NCBI GenBank assembly: GCA_002189035.1
Contig: NEEC01000013.1
Coordinates: forward strand, 3,154,252-3,218,251
DNA: 64,000 nucleotides
Source of the DNA: Utricularia gibba
Taxonomy: Eukaryota; Streptophyta; Magnoliopsida; Lamiales; Lentibulariaceae
Reading direction: 5' to 3'
Numbering within the stretch: the stretch's first letter is position 1; each line of letters opens with the position of its first letter. Positions 46,234 to 58,718 of this stretch are shown here, piece after piece. The position numbers were made by a program, and so were the translations under genes. The notes beneath the pieces were generated by a model. The model was not told the DNA's origin. It searched no databases and saw only the letters and a list, made by a program, of their open reading frames with translations.

Positions 46234-49200
46234 ATGCTTGCAAATGGTGCTCTTCAAGTTGAAGGAAATGCCGTCGCCGGTGCTTCAGGATACAGGAGCT
46301 TAGGCCTCGACTCAACGCGTCGAGCGGCCATGCTGCAAATGGACAATGATTTTTTTCTCGGTATTATTTTTCGTGGCCGTGTTTCGTTGATTATTATGTA
46401 AAATATTCTATCATTGTATTAGAGAGTGATCATGTCCTTGATGGGGAAAACATGGTAATCGCAACTGTTCTTCCCATTTTCCTTTAACGCTTTCAATCAA
46501 ATATTTGATGTTTTTTTTTTTTATCATTGAGTATCTTGGACAACGTATAGAAAAAAAAAATGTGATCAATATTCAATATTTGTTTGTGGACGGTCATCTG
46601 GTACTCGTGTGCTCGTTATTGTGATCTTCAGATGATCTTGAAAAATAGTTCATGACTGTTTTAATTGCAAAAAAATCCCTTTTCTGCTGGTGTCTATTTT
46701 TCAGGCTTATTCTCTACTTATGTTTGTAATCTGATAGGTGACGCTTCAGAAGATGTTGGAGATAACTGTTTCTTCTGTTTTACCAATACGTTACCCGTTG
46801 ATGACGCATATTCAGTGGACGGTGCACTTGAAACTCAGTTAGTAGATCCAACTGCTGAAACCCAGGTCATGGATGATGTCGCCTATGATAAATGTTTAAC
46901 ACTTAAATTTTCAAGGGAGTCTGATGCCGATAAAGCTGAAGTTAATGCAAAGAGTACAATGAACAATGTCAACCCTGTCCCTGACACAGAGGTGCAGATT
47001 CTAGATAGTTTTACTGATAAACTTTGATGGTAAGCCATTTACAACTGAGGTTGCGCTTTCCAGTATCCTTGCAGACAAGGTGAGATTGCTTCAGGAACGT
47101 CATTTGACAAATGCACGAATACAAGTCACCATTCAGGTCCATTTTCTCTGCAAGACATGCAAGGGCATGATTTTTTTTTATTAGTGTAATCACCTTTATA
47201 TGATCTGATTCCAGAACTTCACGCATTTATGGATGATTACTTAGTAATCATTTTATCATTATATTTTACTGCAAATTACTGCTATGATCAGTAATTTTAC
47301 TTGATCTATGTGGTTTAGTGCCCATATTTCTATAATGTGTATCTGAAAACATGAAACTCTTCCTTTAACTAGCACACAAATGACATGTCTTATTTCAGGG
47401 TCAGTTCTCAGAGGCTTTACCTCAATCCGTGTTGCATCCGTTAGGGCATCTGGTTTGGCAGCTCAAGCAAAAAAAAAGTTTGTGCATCATCTTCTGAACC
47501 ACAATACCACCGGCAAGATATGCCATCTTTATCAGGTTTAACGAATTCTGTTACAAGAATTAGTTGGGATATTTTACCTAATAACAGCCAGAGAATATGT
47601 GAGGGAAGTGTAGGATCAGACAAACGCAAGGTCAGGAGCACAACTGTGAGGAAACTTTTCAGGGAGGATGATGCCAATGAAGTTGCTCTCTCAGAAATAA
47701 GAGATAACTCAGTTAAAGATGTTGGCATTCCCAAATCGGTGTCTTTCATGGGGTTAGTTTATGACGGTGACCATGAACCTGGAGAGTTGTCACAATCTCA
47801 TGCACTTGAATCGGTGGAAAAACTTATCAAGCTTAATGCCTTTGAACTTGAGAAAGGTTTCAGCCCCCAATTTCAAATGAAACAAGCAATGAAAGCTGCC
47901 TCTAGTGCGAGAGGCTGCAGAGACTTGGCACAGAAGTCTGCTGTACGAAGCGTGGATGGAATTTGTGAAATTTTTGATTGGAATGAGAAATGCGAAAATG
48001 ATAGTGGTGGTGGTTTCTTCGCGACAAAAAAGGACCTTTGCTTTGCTGATGGAGTCCCTGATAGGAAGTGCCTGGGAGGAAACCTAAAACCTAGGGACCC
48101 CCACTTAGACGTTGAGGCTAAATATGTTGTTGAAAAAGAACGTAAAGATTCGAGGGAAAATTTAGCTGATCCACTTTACTCAGATTCGCAAATGTTGCAG
48201 CAAGAAAATAGAAATTCATTTTCGAAGAAAGAACAGCACTTCTCTCCGAGTCTGAAAAAGGATCTTTTTTCCATCAAGTCCAATTTGGTATACAATGATA
48301 TGGACGGGGATTTTCTAGGCATTGAAAATATAGGCCCGGACACTCAAAAGGCTGTTGAAGCGATGGAGGATCTGTGTTTTGAGGTGCATTTAAGTGAAAC
48401 TGGTAGTGATGTTTGTAAAAAAGGAGCCAACAATGGAGCTAGTAGAGATTCCGCTTCTAAAAGACCCAGAAAAACAAGTTGTAGTAAACGGTCCAAGGAG
48501 ACGAGTAAAAAAAGGCCATATGATGCTAGTCGGGTAAACCTTGAGTTCAAGACAACTGTAGACAAGAAAAGAAACGTGACTGCAAAATGTAGTAGTGACA
48601 ATGCTTTAAGCATTTCAAAATCTAGGGGTCCAGGGCCATGTACTCCCAAGCAATCAGAGGAAGGATTCTTTGAATCATCTGGGGTTTCAAATGATGGTGC
48701 GCATGGATCTTTGATTGAATCCTCACATTCACAAGAAAATCATTTGGACCAATGGTATTCATCTGATGTTACCCCTTCGCACCAATATTTCTCCAACGGA
48801 CGTTCAAGGAATGCTGTCTTTACATGTAAGGAGTATGATCGGAACATTCCTGATCAGATGACGTCAAAGGATGCTAAAGCTGTTAGCTGCTTGGAATATT
48901 CAACAATGAGAGGGCTTGAAACTTTTCCCACAGCTTCTACGTCACTTGATGATTGTATCAAGGTGAATGATGGATCCCCTATTTGTATGGGGGGTGAATA
49001 TCCCAAACAGTTTTGCAGAAAGAGGTCATCCAAGCTGTACCTTAAAAGAGAGATTGATAACCTAGTACCACAACCTTCGTGTCAATCCACTGCCTTGCGA
49101 AAGAGAAGATATATTGCCCATGTCAAAGTCTTGTTCAGCCAGCATCTGGATGTAGATGTTATTAAGCACCAGAAAAGGGTATTGGTTTTCCCTTCAAGTT

Positions 49201-50228
49201 TCGTTATGGGGTAGGTTAAACTGATTTATTTTGTTTTTTATGTGATAAAATATTTCAGATTTTGGCCCGGCTGGGTGGGGAAAGTGTATCATCAATTTCA
49301 GATGCAACACATTTCGTGGCTGATGAATTTACGCGTACAAGAAATATGCTAGAAGCAATTGCGTTTGGAAAGCCAGTTGTTACCCATTTATGGATTGAGA
49401 GCTGTGGACAAGCTAATTGTCTTATTGATGAAAAAAATTACATACTTAGGGATTCCAAAAAGGAAATGGAGTTCGGCTTCTGCCTACCAGCTTCTCTTGA
49501 AAGAGCAGGCCAACATTCACTGTTACAGGTAACTGATGCCTTAAGCGGTAATAATTGGAGGATCTTATATGACAGCAGAGTTTCCTGATTTATGTAATGC
49601 AGGGCAGGAAGGTCTTGATCACCCCAAATGTAAGCCCCGGAAAAGACATTCTTGCAAATTTGGTCAAAGCGGTCGGCGGTTTGGTAAGTCCAAGAAAAAA
49701 AAGGCTTCTTGGCCTTTTTTTTTTTGTATTATGCGATAATCACACCCAGACCAAGAAAAAAGACTTCCCATTGAATGTTAGCAGCCAGTTGAAAGACTCG
49801 GGCGATCTGTGCTGAAGGATGGAAGATTTATGGATGATCTTATTCTGTCTTGCAATGAGGATTATGATGTTTGTGTTCCTTTTATAGAAAAAGGTACACA
49901 TATCCCCTGTCCAAAATAAACTGAATAAGAATGCGCTGATTGATTTTTATGCAGGTGCTACTGTCTACAGCACGGAGCTATTGCTGAATGGAATTGTCAA
50001 GCAGAGACTGGAGTACGAAAGGTTGGTCCGCAGTACTCGTAGTACACCTAAATTTTGGTCTGGTTGGACCTAAAGAATCGGCCTGTGATGGTTCATTTTG
50101 ATCCCAAATCTCTTCGGCTAATCGACAGGCATTTTCTGTATGGTGATAAAGTCGAAAGAACTCGTTCCAGACTCTGGGCGAAAACGAAGGGCCGCAATCT
50201 TCCAGTGAGGAAAAACAAACGATGCTAG
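46234..50228 (+). CDS. BRCT-domain protein, PTIP/At3g21480-like
   Basis: Exons: 46234-46360, 46738-47029, 47399-49178, 49259-49528, 49603-49683, 49785-49893, 49955-50021 and 50129-50228. The long third exon codes a disordered, Ser/Lys-rich region. The C-terminal exons form tandem BRCT domains (ILARLGGESVSSISDATHFV, VVTHLWIESCGQANCLIDEK, GRKVLITPNVSPGKD, ATVYSTELLLNGIVKQRLEY). Plant relatives (At3g21480, At4g03130, from memory) are nuclear and linked to DNA-damage response. Two frame breaks occur: around 47016-47022 (the frame runs into TGA, while FDG joins the next exon's GSVLRGFTS in another frame) and at the A9 run 47469-47477, where one more base restores the frame. The start at 46234 is the first ATG after a likely acceptor and is uncertain. 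Confidence 0.82.
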
Positions 50229-50461
50229 TAAATGGAAGCATGAATTGAACACTCTACTCTCTTATTCACATTGTGTGAATCCCTCAGCCTCGGTTGGTTC
50301 TACTTCCACAAGTCTTTGTTTGTTTAAAAGAAAGATATCCCACTGTAATTATTAGAACAAAGTATTTGCTTCTTACATATCACAGTTACAAGAGTTGGTC
50401 TCCTCTAAAATATTACATAATGTGGCTGGCACTTGGTCAATTAATTATAACGTATGTCCCA

Positions 50462-53400
50462 TCAACGATTGGCCATGATCCCAAGAGCGTCTCTGGTTTT
50501 CCCGAGCATGTTAAAGACAGTTGCGGCAATGTGAGCTGGTGTTAGTCCTGCTTGCATCATCTGGTCGGCTGGGGATCCATGGTCAATGTAACGGTCGGGA
50601 AGAACGATTGGCCTCCACTGCACAAGATGCCATTCATTAAGTTTTTAATCAGATGGCATTCCCTTTGTTTACGGCATCTAAGCGAGTATTGCAGATGAGT
50701 TTACCTTCAAGTTGCCATCTAGAAGGCCATCCAGTGCTAGGAAGTGCGCAACGTGTGATGCAAAGCCGCCAATTGAACCTTCTTCCACGGTGATGAGGAT
50801 TTCATGTGATTTGGCCAGGCATCGAACAAGAGCATGGTCCAGAGGTTTACAGAAGCGAGCATCCGCAACTGTTACATCCAGGCTATGGGATCCTAACAAG
50901 GCAGCAGCAGCCAGACAACTCTGAACACCTGTTCCGTAGCCCAACAAAGCCACTCTATCGCCCTCCATAATTATTCGCCCTTTCCCAACCTGAACAATAT
51001 TATGGTGGTTGATGAGTTAATAATTCTTGATTAATTTAGGACCTCAGCAAGATTGTTTAATGACCCAATGACTGAATAAATGGTTAGTGCCGAACCTCTA
51101 GAGGAACTCCCTTGTTTCCAAGAGGCAGCTTCACGCCTACCCCATTACCTCTTGGATACCGGAAACAGCTTGGTCTATCGTCTATGGCAGCGGCCGTTGC
51201 CACCATGTGAAAAAGCTCAGCCTCATCTGAAGGGGCCATCACAACCATGTTGGGGAGGCATGCCATATAAGTAACATCAAAAGCCCCACAATGGGTAGGG
51301 CCATCGGCTCCTACTAACCCTGCTCTATCCATTGCAAACCGCACTGGTAGCTTCTGTAAATCCACGTCATGGACAACCTGAATTTAAAAAGAAAAAAAAC
51401 GAGTGAATCGCAAATATATCGATGTTTTGAAAATGCAGTGATATTATGACATTGGAAATTTACTTCGAGGAAAGAAAAAAGATGCTAGCTCACCTGGTCA
51501 TACGCTCTTTGCAAGAATGATGAGTAGATTGCACAAAACGGTTTAATGCCTTCACATGCCATGCCAGCAGCAAAGGTTACAGCATGTTGCTCAGCTATCC
51601 CAACGTCAAAACATCTGTTTGGAAACCGACGTTGAAAAAGATTCAGTCCTGTTCCTCCTCCCATTGCAGCATGGATAGCAACAATATCCTTGTCCACCTC
51701 AGCTTCAGAAATAAGAGCCTCTGCGAAGTATGCTGTGTACGACTGAGTTTCAGAATTGGACTTAAACTGTTTTCCAGTTGCAGGATCAAACTTGGTCACG
51801 CCTGCAAAATGCAAAATAATCAATTCAAGACTCGTGAAATTACTGGAAAATGATGGAACAAGACCAACCAAACCAGGCGACATTCAAACAAGTTAAAAAT
51901 ACATAAATAAATTACCATGATACTTGTCCGCGGCCTTTTCAGCAAAGGGGTATCCCCTGCCTTTCTCTGTTGCAACATGAATCAAAACAGGACCAGTGAT
52001 GTTGGTGTTCTTTACTTCTTTCAGAATGGTTACCAGGTCATCAATGTTGTGACCATCAACTGGACCAATGTAGTACAGCCCTAGCTCCTCAAACAAAGTT
52101 GCACCTGAACCACTTATGAGTCCACGAGCATACTCATCAACCTTAGCAGCAAGCTGATGCATGGGCCCTCCAATCTGCTTCGTAACTCCCTGAGACAATT
52201 TGAAGAGACGATAATCAAGCTGTGAATCACTTAAGGGTGAAGATATATGAGACTAACCTTGGCAACTTCCCTTAATTCTCTGAGTGGCCCATTGGACTGC
52301 AACCTGCTCAAAGCACTACTCAAAGCTCCAACAGGAGGGGTGGGACCATCTAAGTTAGCAGTAGGCAGCGAAACTTGCTTATTGTCATTGAGTATCACAA
52401 TCATGTCGGAGTCCAGGTATCCAGCATTGTTCATTGCTTCATATGCCTGACCTGCTGTCATTGCTCCATCTCCGATCACAGCTACGACATGGTTTTTCCT
52501 TCCTTTTATATCTCTTCCCACAGCCATTCCTGATTATGTCACGAAATTTATTCTCAAACCAACAAATCCCTTTCCGTGACAAACTCTACAAAATTAATAG
52601 ACGATCCAGGGAAAATATTTGTCATTGCTATATTATGGTGGTTTCCATATGTAGAATAAATCATGCATTTCTTGAACCAAGTCTGAATTGAGTTCATTCT
52701 AAAAACAAGATATACCTAAACCAGCTGAAATGGTGGTTGAACTGTGGCCAGCACCAAAACAATCGTATTCACTCTCAGAGCGCTTAGTAAATCCACAAAG
52801 ACCCTCAGTTTGTCTCAAAGTTGGCATCTTATCCCGTCTTCCAGTCAGAATTTTATGTGGATATGACTGAGAATAGGAAAATACGATTATAGCATGTTTT
52901 CTATGGTATCTTGTGCCATCCAAAAAATAAAAGAAAGAAAGAAAACACACCTGGTGACCAACATCCCAAAGAATTCTATCGCTAGGGGCATTAAAAACAT
53001 AATGAAGGGCCACCGTGAGCTCAACAACACCAAGACTTGAACCAAGATGACCACCGGTTTTAGACACGTTGAAAATAACATCTGAACGAAGTTCATCTGC
53101 AAGCTGTTTAAGGTCCTGCACGGCGCAAAAAATTTTCATTAGCAAATTTAAAACCTCATAAAATGAGCATCTTGTGCCGCACTGGACCTTTAAAGAGAGA
53201 TTTTTCATGTGAATTGGATAATTTATGGTGTCCAGAAGGGGAGTTGGAGGCTTCTGTGAGAAGTATTCCCCTCGTTCTGACAATGATGCACTTATCCCAG
53301 CTGACCTTTTTTTGGCCTGAAAAGATGCCAAACAAGCACTCCAGTTAACAACATGAAGATGGGTAAACCCAAATACCAAAATGAGATTAAGAAAGAACCG

Positions 53401-53837
53401 TTTTTTTCTTTTTTTGATAAACCGAAGTACTTTTATTAGCAAGCTCTCACATTCTAAGACGCTATTAGTCACACACACACACACACACACACACAAAACA
53501 GCAGAGCATTTATAAACCCCTAAGTCTTAACAACCTCCGAAAAGATTAAGAAAAAAATATACCCGGAAAAATGAATGTCAAAGTTGCCAAATAATGAGCA
53601 TGTGACCGTCCCCATACTAGGTAAACCTGGAAACCCCTAATCATGCAGAAGAGTTTCCTATCAATCTCAGGAACACCTATAAAATATGAGCAAATTGTGA
53701 ACCTGATTCAACTTGTTTGTGAGGTTATATCTCAGATCCGCGCCATGTAGCCAGTCAGAAGGACTAACTTTCTTGCGAGCATCTGCCGTCGCCACTACGC
53801 TCATATTTCCACAAAAGGGAACAGTGCTAAGAGCCAT
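50462..53837 (-). CDS. DXS: 1-deoxy-D-xylulose-5-phosphate synthase (plastid)
   Basis: Ten exons: 53837-53703, 53316-53188, 53115-52951, 52866-52716, 52529-52258, 52189-51916, 51801-51494, 51377-51096, 50989-50705 and 50617-50462, 2157 nt, 718 residues, no break. A transit peptide (exon 1) is followed by the conserved start [19 protein letters not shown]. Thiamine-diphosphate and Mg binding is seen in [18 protein letters not shown] and ILNDNKQ. The transketolase central part shows [20 protein letters not shown], and the C-terminal domain reads [22 protein letters not shown] condenses pyruvate and glyceraldehyde-3-phosphate, the first and controlling step of the plastid MEP pathway to isoprenoids. 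The sequence looks like the class I (CLA1) type used for photosynthetic isoprenoids. Intron 1 holds a CA repeat at about 53471-53494. Confidence 0.96.
53471..53494. repeat. CA dinucleotide microsatellite
   Basis: About 12 CA units in DXS intron 1 (plus-strand reading), likely length-polymorphic. No functional sign. Confidence 0.9.
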
Positions 53838-55177
53838 GATGAGCAGCGCTTCTCTCCACAAGCTTTTGTATAATTCTTATGCTGGGCTGCAGGCGTAGAA
53901 CTGACACGAACTGCTAAACTCAAGCTCAACTTGATTGCCTGTTCAAACAGAAGGTCAGAAATGCGGTGGTTGAATCTGCTCGACTTTCCTGTCGCAGAAG
54001 CTCGATCTGGGGTTTCCTCTAGACTCAACAGAAACTGGCTAGATACCCAGTGAAATATTGATAGCCGTGACCGAGTTTGGTGAAGAGCTCAGTCGAAGAA
54101 TCGAAGAAACAAATTAATGGGGTTGTGCATCTCTGTAACAACCTTCTTCTCCAGGAAATTGAACGCATTTATGGAATGGTTGAAACCAAAGGTGCCAGAG
54201 TGAGTATTAGGCCACGTCAAGGGAAATCACTAGAGGATAGATAAGGAATCAGGATTTCGGATTTTCCTTTAAATATTTTGCGTGTGTTTTTATTGGATTT
54301 AATTTTTGTTGATAACAGTATTCTTTCATTAAAACTAGCAGTAAGGCATCGGTTTTTGGTAAAGGCATGATGCCAAGGTTCGAATCCTGTTGCTTCGACT
54401 GACGACATGGGAAGCTGCGGCTGACTGCAGTACCTTAGCCCCCTGCTCTGCTTTTAGCAAGCCAAAGGGCATGGGATTCTGTATACTGCAGTATAAACCT
54501 TCCTCTTTTTTCAAAGATGATCTCCAAACCTGAACAAATCCGGTAAGAAATCCAATAACTACTAATCACTCTCCCCAAGCAGTGGAGGTTGGCATCCTTT
54601 GAAACCAAAAACAACAACCAAACACTTTAGAAAACATTTTTTTGGGGTTTTTCAGACTAGTGCTCTAAAACATCCCAAAACCAAACCGGAAAATTTTGGA
54701 ATTTCCAGGTAACGGGCCCCGGTTTGAAGACGCTGCATGAAGCACTAAGATCTTGAGACCCAACCAAGAGTTCTTGATGCTTCCATTGGAGCGTGAGCTC
54801 CATTTCTCCAAGATACCCATGTTTCTTCAATTGAGACTTTGGGTAAGGTGTAGACCTCAAATGGACTGGTGGCATGTGGAAGACTCGTTGGATTTCACAG
54901 GCTCAAAGTATCCGACACCATGATTACAACTCCTGCCCATTTGAGTTGAAGTTTTTGGGGTTCACCACCAACACCCAGTGGCTGGCCCATGCGTAAATTT
55001 GGATGACACTGGGCAACAGCGATTGCCACGTACTATGTGGTAGAGGATGTTATTGGTCCATTAGATATGGCTTATCCTCCCGCTATCCAGCAAGGCCACA
55101 AAATCATACAAGGTAGACCAGAACCAGATCTCTCTGGCATCACACACGTCTTCAGACGGCCCTGCCCCAATCAGTCC
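53838..55177. promoter_or_regulatory. Divergent upstream region of DXS and psaD
   Basis: Both flanking genes are nuclear genes for plastid proteins and are transcribed away from this 1.34 kb region, so it holds both promoters. Near psaD it contains a CCACGT G-box-like core at about 55026-55031, an ATTGG (reverse CCAAT) near 55051, and CTTATCC (reverse of the I-box GGATAAG) near 55071, all common in light-regulated promoters. A tRNA-like remnant lies at 54337-54400 (separate entry). No coding exon is recognised. Confidence 0.45.
54337..54400 (+). pseudogene. trnQ: Degenerate organellar-type tRNA-Gln(UUG) remnant
   Basis: The stretch contains TAAGGCATCGGTTTTTGGTA (20 bases), then GGTTCGAATCC 18 bases later. 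This matches, from memory, the D-loop/anticodon region and T-arm of plant mitochondrial trnQ(UUG). The anticodon loop with TTG is kept, but the acceptor stem, the 5' part of the D arm and the 3' side of the anticodon and T stems no longer pair. It is best read as an old nuclear insertion of organellar DNA rather than a working tRNA gene. I found no flanking organellar sequence by eye. Confidence 0.6.
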
Positions 55178-55801
55178 ATGGCTATGGCATCCCAAGCCTC
55201 TGTGTTGACATCCACACTCGCAAACACCAGCCGTCTGGTCCCTGCGTCGAAGCACCAATCTCTCTTACATTTCTCCACCGTGAAGCCTATCTTGTCTTCC
55301 ATTGCCCACCGCCCGATCCGAGCCATGTCAGGGGAGGCGCCGCCAGCTACGGTAACCGACGCTCCCGCAGGATTCACTCCACCGGAACTGGATCCCAATA
55401 CACCGTCGCCAATATTCGGCGGTAGCACCGGCGGGCTTCTCCGCAAGGCCCAGGTCGAGGAATTCTATGTCATTACCTGGGACTCCCCCAAGGAACAAGT
55501 GTTCGAGATGCCCACAGGCGGCGCCGCTATCATGCGCCAGGGCCCGAACCTGCTGAAGTTGGCTAGAAAGGAGCAGTGCCTGGCCTTGGGGACGAGGTTG
55601 AGATCCAAGTACAAGATCAAGTACCAGTTTTATCGAGTGTTTCCTAATGGAGAGGTCCAGTATTTGCACCCCAAAGACGGTGTCTACCCGGAGAAGGTGA
55701 ATGCTGGTAGGACCGGGGTGGGCCAGAACTTCCGATCCATAGGTAAGAACGCCAATCCGATCGAGGTCAAGTTCACTGGGAAGCAAGTGTACGATTTGTA
55801 A
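55178..55801 (+). CDS. PSAD: Photosystem I reaction-center subunit II (PsaD), plastid precursor
   Basis: Single exon of 624 nt, 207 residues, ending GKQVYDL. The start MAMASQAS at 55178 is the usual plant PsaD start; the upstream open frame has no family support. A Ser-rich transit peptide ends before the AMSGEA region. The mature protein shows [47 protein letters not shown] and [18 protein letters not shown]. PsaD sits on the stromal face of PSI and forms the ferredoxin docking site with PsaC and PsaE. The intronless structure is typical of plant psaD. It is intact despite indels in neighbours. Confidence 0.97.
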   Translation: MAMASQASVLTSTLANTSRLVPASKHQSLLHFSTVKPILSSIAHRPIRAMSGEAPPATVTDAPAGFTPPELDPNTPSPIFGGSTGGLLRKAQVEEFYVITWDSPKEQVFEMPTGGAAIMRQGPNLLKLARKEQCLALGTRLRSKYKIKYQFYRVFPNGEVQYLHPKDGVYPEKVNAGRTGVGQNFRSIGKNANPIEVKFTGKQVYDL

Positions 55802-57052
55802 GTTGCTGATATCAAATGTACATCCAATGAATCGCTGTCAAAAAAAGATCTCTACTTCACTCAAAACATTCCACTCCTTTTTGTTTGCTTGCACATACAA
55901 GCTAAGCCACCAGCATAACCTTAACCTTATATATAATATATAGTATAGAAGATTTATATTCAAAGTTACACATAAATAATTGTTTTATTAATTAACATAT
56001 GTATAATCATATTGTATAATTATACCAATCATATATTCATTTTTTGATTAATAGATAATATACATAAATGGAGAGAGTTTAATTATATCTATAGCAATCA
56101 CGTACTAAAACCTCTATTTATAAATATAAAACGTTATATACAATTAAATACATGTATATCCAATTATACTATACTTAAACATACTAATATTTTACTATCA
56201 AACAATCTTTATATCACCATTCTTAATCACTTTTTGGAGGTTCTATAGAAGTAGTCGTAGATGAAAGGACAGTTCGCCCACATCCGATAACCAATTCTTG
56301 TTCACCCAGGATGATCGTGGGAAATTTGAAACCAGGACACATCTTAACCGTTGCTCAACATATAACTCAAATAAATACATCAAATACTGGAAAAATAAAA
56401 TCCGAAATTGTCAGCATGGGCGATAAAACCCTACTCTTTAAAGAAGCCCAATTGTTTCCTCAACAAAAGAAGCCCAATCCAATAACGAGAGTAAAACGCA
56501 TGCCCAAGTCCAGCCCTCCGCTCCAGGAGAGCTCTCCCCATTTTCCCTTGCACTCGTCTCGCTACTCGACGATTTTGTGCTGTGTGTTCATCATACTTTT
56601 CACTGCCTCACTCGGGAAAGGTGATTGTTTTCATTTTGGTATTTCATCCTTTTACGAGTTAATGGACGTATGCGTGGGAGACGAATTGTTAGGGTTTTAG
56701 GTGCATAACAGGTGCTTGATTTGTGATTGATATTATGACTGGTTCATGGATTCTCATTACCTGTTTCTCACCCGCCTTTTGAAGCGTTCGTTTTTATTTT
56801 TGAATCCGGAGGGTTGAATCCGAGAGCGGGATTTACGTCCCTTAATCTGGAAGAATAAAACTTCGTTGAAATTTAGTTCTCTCAGGAGAGTGTACTGGTA
56901 GGTTGGGATAGGTAGTATCTTATATAGTGAAAACGTAGACTGGTTGCCGTGAAATTTGAATGCTGAGGTGTTTCATGCAAACATGTGATATACATCTCAT
57001 CTCGCATTATGCTCTAGCAATCTTCTTTTATTGGTATTTTCAGATCAATAGC
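55802..57052. promoter_or_regulatory. Region between psaD and prefoldin 2, with AT-rich island and housekeeping promoter
   Basis: Bases about 55915-56225 are very AT-rich, with many TATA/ATTA words and no coding sign. They could be a decayed small transposon or a matrix-attachment-like spacer; I found no clear inverted ends. From about 56420 to 56520 there are an AAACCCTA telo-box-like motif and AAGCCCAAT site II-like motifs (56445-56482), typical of growth-related genes. A likely 5' UTR intron of prefoldin 2 starts near 56620 (AAAG/gtgatt) and ends with TTTTCAG at 57037-57043. Confidence 0.45.
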
Positions 57053-57505
57053 ATGGCAAGAGTTGAAGGTGAAAGCAAAGAACCTCCCAATGAGCAGGCT
57101 GTTGCGAGCATTTACACTTCAATGAGAACTGAAATAAATCAAATTTATTCCAAAATCACCGAACTAGAAATGGAGGTCAGCGAGCATTCTTTGGTAATCA
57201 ATGCCATAAAACCATTAGATCCATCCAGGCGGTGCTACCGAATGATTGGAGGAGTTCTTGTTGAGAGGACAATTAATGAAGTTTTACCTGCTGTGCAAAG
57301 AAACAAGGAAGGGTTGGAGGAAGTCATTGCTCGACTAAGTGAAGCATTGGAAAAGAAGAAAACTGAGATGGCTGACTTTGAGGCTAAGTACAAAATCAGA
57401 ATTAGAAGGGTTGACGATGAAATTAAGGATGAGAACATCAAGAAGGGAGGTAACGCCCAAGGAGTTCTTGTAGGTTCTGCTGATGCTGATGCGCAGCCAA
57501 AATAA
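57053..57505 (+). CDS. PFD2: Prefoldin subunit 2
   Basis: One coding exon, 453 nt, 150 residues. Two long coiled-coil helices flank a beta-hairpin region, as in beta-type prefoldins. Family marks are ELEMEVSEHSLVINAIKPLD, RRCYRMIGGVLVERTI and LPAVQRNKEGLEEVI. The C-terminal tail GSADADAQPK is like other plant PFD2. Prefoldin is a six-subunit cytosolic holdase that delivers actin and tubulin to the CCT chaperonin. The ATG at 57053 follows a likely 5' UTR intron acceptor by about nine bases and matches the short MAR start seen in the family. Confidence 0.95.
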   Translation: MARVEGESKEPPNEQAVASIYTSMRTEINQIYSKITELEMEVSEHSLVINAIKPLDPSRRCYRMIGGVLVERTINEVLPAVQRNKEGLEEVIARLSEALEKKKTEMADFEAKYKIRIRRVDDEIKDENIKKGGNAQGVLVGSADADAQPK

Positions 57506-57887
57506 ATTTTCACTCGCTCACTAATGGCACCTTTTCAATTTGGACTCCAGTCAGTGTGGCCTTCAAATTAATTTCTCCTGCTGTTATTCTATATTTGGAT
57601 GTTTTTGTTGAAGGTTGTTAGCCAGTTTCTTTTAGTTTGTCGTATTTCTTCGTTATTGTTTATTATTGGAGGCACTTCTCAAATTATGTTTGGATATCAG
57701 CCGTTGGATCCCCTATATTTACTCCTCTTGATCTCCACTTTTAGCATCGCCTCTCCTGATAATGGAACGGTTATTAGCGCCACCTTCAGGATTATCTATC
57801 CTCTTCCCTCTGTGTTTCTCTCCCTGTCTCTTTGGCTTGCGTCTGCCTTCCTCTTCAGAAAACTTTCTGTGAGGGAGGGATAGAGTG
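57506..57887. other. Spacer between prefoldin 2 and TSR2-like gene
   Basis: About 380 bases with the prefoldin 3' UTR and the TSR2 promoter and leader. Pyrimidine-rich from 57710 to 57860, as expected for a leader or initiator region. No other feature is seen. Confidence 0.35.
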
Positions 57888-58287
57888 ATGGTTGCCGTCC
57901 CCATGAGTTTCCTGGACAGAGGATATGGGGCGCCGGGCGGATCCATTCCTGTCGAAATGTGTAAGAAAATTGATACGGTTTTGTTTGAATGGGAAGCCCT
58001 TCAAATGGCCGTCCAAAATGAGTGGGGTGGGTGGAGTACCATGCAGAAGTGTCATCAACTTGTCTCTGATGTACTATCCTTGTTATGTGGAGGATTAGCT
58101 GAGTTAGACGAGTTGGAAAATTTGCTTCACGAAAGAATGCTGCTCAGTTTCAATGCAGAAATTGAAGACGGTAGCACAGAGGAGGTATGTCTCTGCCTCT
58201 TTTTCATCGGCGACTATTCCTCTGATTTATTTAGTAATATAGGTGGCTGAGCAGTTGATGATCATACGCAATGAATACTTCAAATAG
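57888..58287 (+). CDS. TSR2-like pre-rRNA-processing protein (short C-terminus)
   Basis: Two exons: 57888-58184 and 58243-58287, 342 nt, 113 residues. The TSR2 core is clear: WEALQMAVQNEWGGW, QLVSDVLSLL, LENLLHERMLLSFNAEIEDG, STEEVAEQLMIIRNEYF. In yeast and human, TSR2 is an escortin that protects and delivers ribosomal protein eS26 during 40S assembly. The frame stops at 58285-58287 shortly after the core. After this stop the same frame stays open for about 36 more codons (to 58398), so a nonsense change or indel may have shortened the tail. The start follows a GTG and is the first ATG in a good position. Confidence 0.82.
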
Positions 58288-58718
58288 AGGCATGATTGTA
58301 AACAAATGCGTGATGTTTCACGGGTAACCCTTTCAGCTAGTGTTTTTGTGTTGATCCAACGAGGTGCCATTGAGCTTATCGTTTCGCCTCTCTGAATATG
58401 TGGACATTGTTTTTTCCCTGTTGTCTTCATCTAACAATGGATTTTTGTTTATCAACAGTGTACCTTGGAAACAGGGCCTTGAGAGCTCGTATTATGTGTT
58501 TTGCACCAGGATAGGTACTTTGGTTTAGAGTTTTGTCGTAGCTTGTCAAAATGGCAACGCAACATTATGAATGCAAAATGGAAGTTAGATGCTTTGGGAG
58601 AAAAGGGGCGGGGGCCGTAGTGGGGATGGGAAATTCCAGTCCTAGATGATGAATTGAATGTAGCGAATGTTTAACGATGGTATGAGATACTTGTGACCTA
58701 TGAAGTGGTTGTGAGAAT
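58288..58718. other. Convergent 3' region
   Basis: About 430 bases between the TSR2-like stop and the stop of the leftward small gene. It contains 3' UTRs; a G-rich patch is at about 58601-58630. No gene is seen. Confidence 0.35.
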
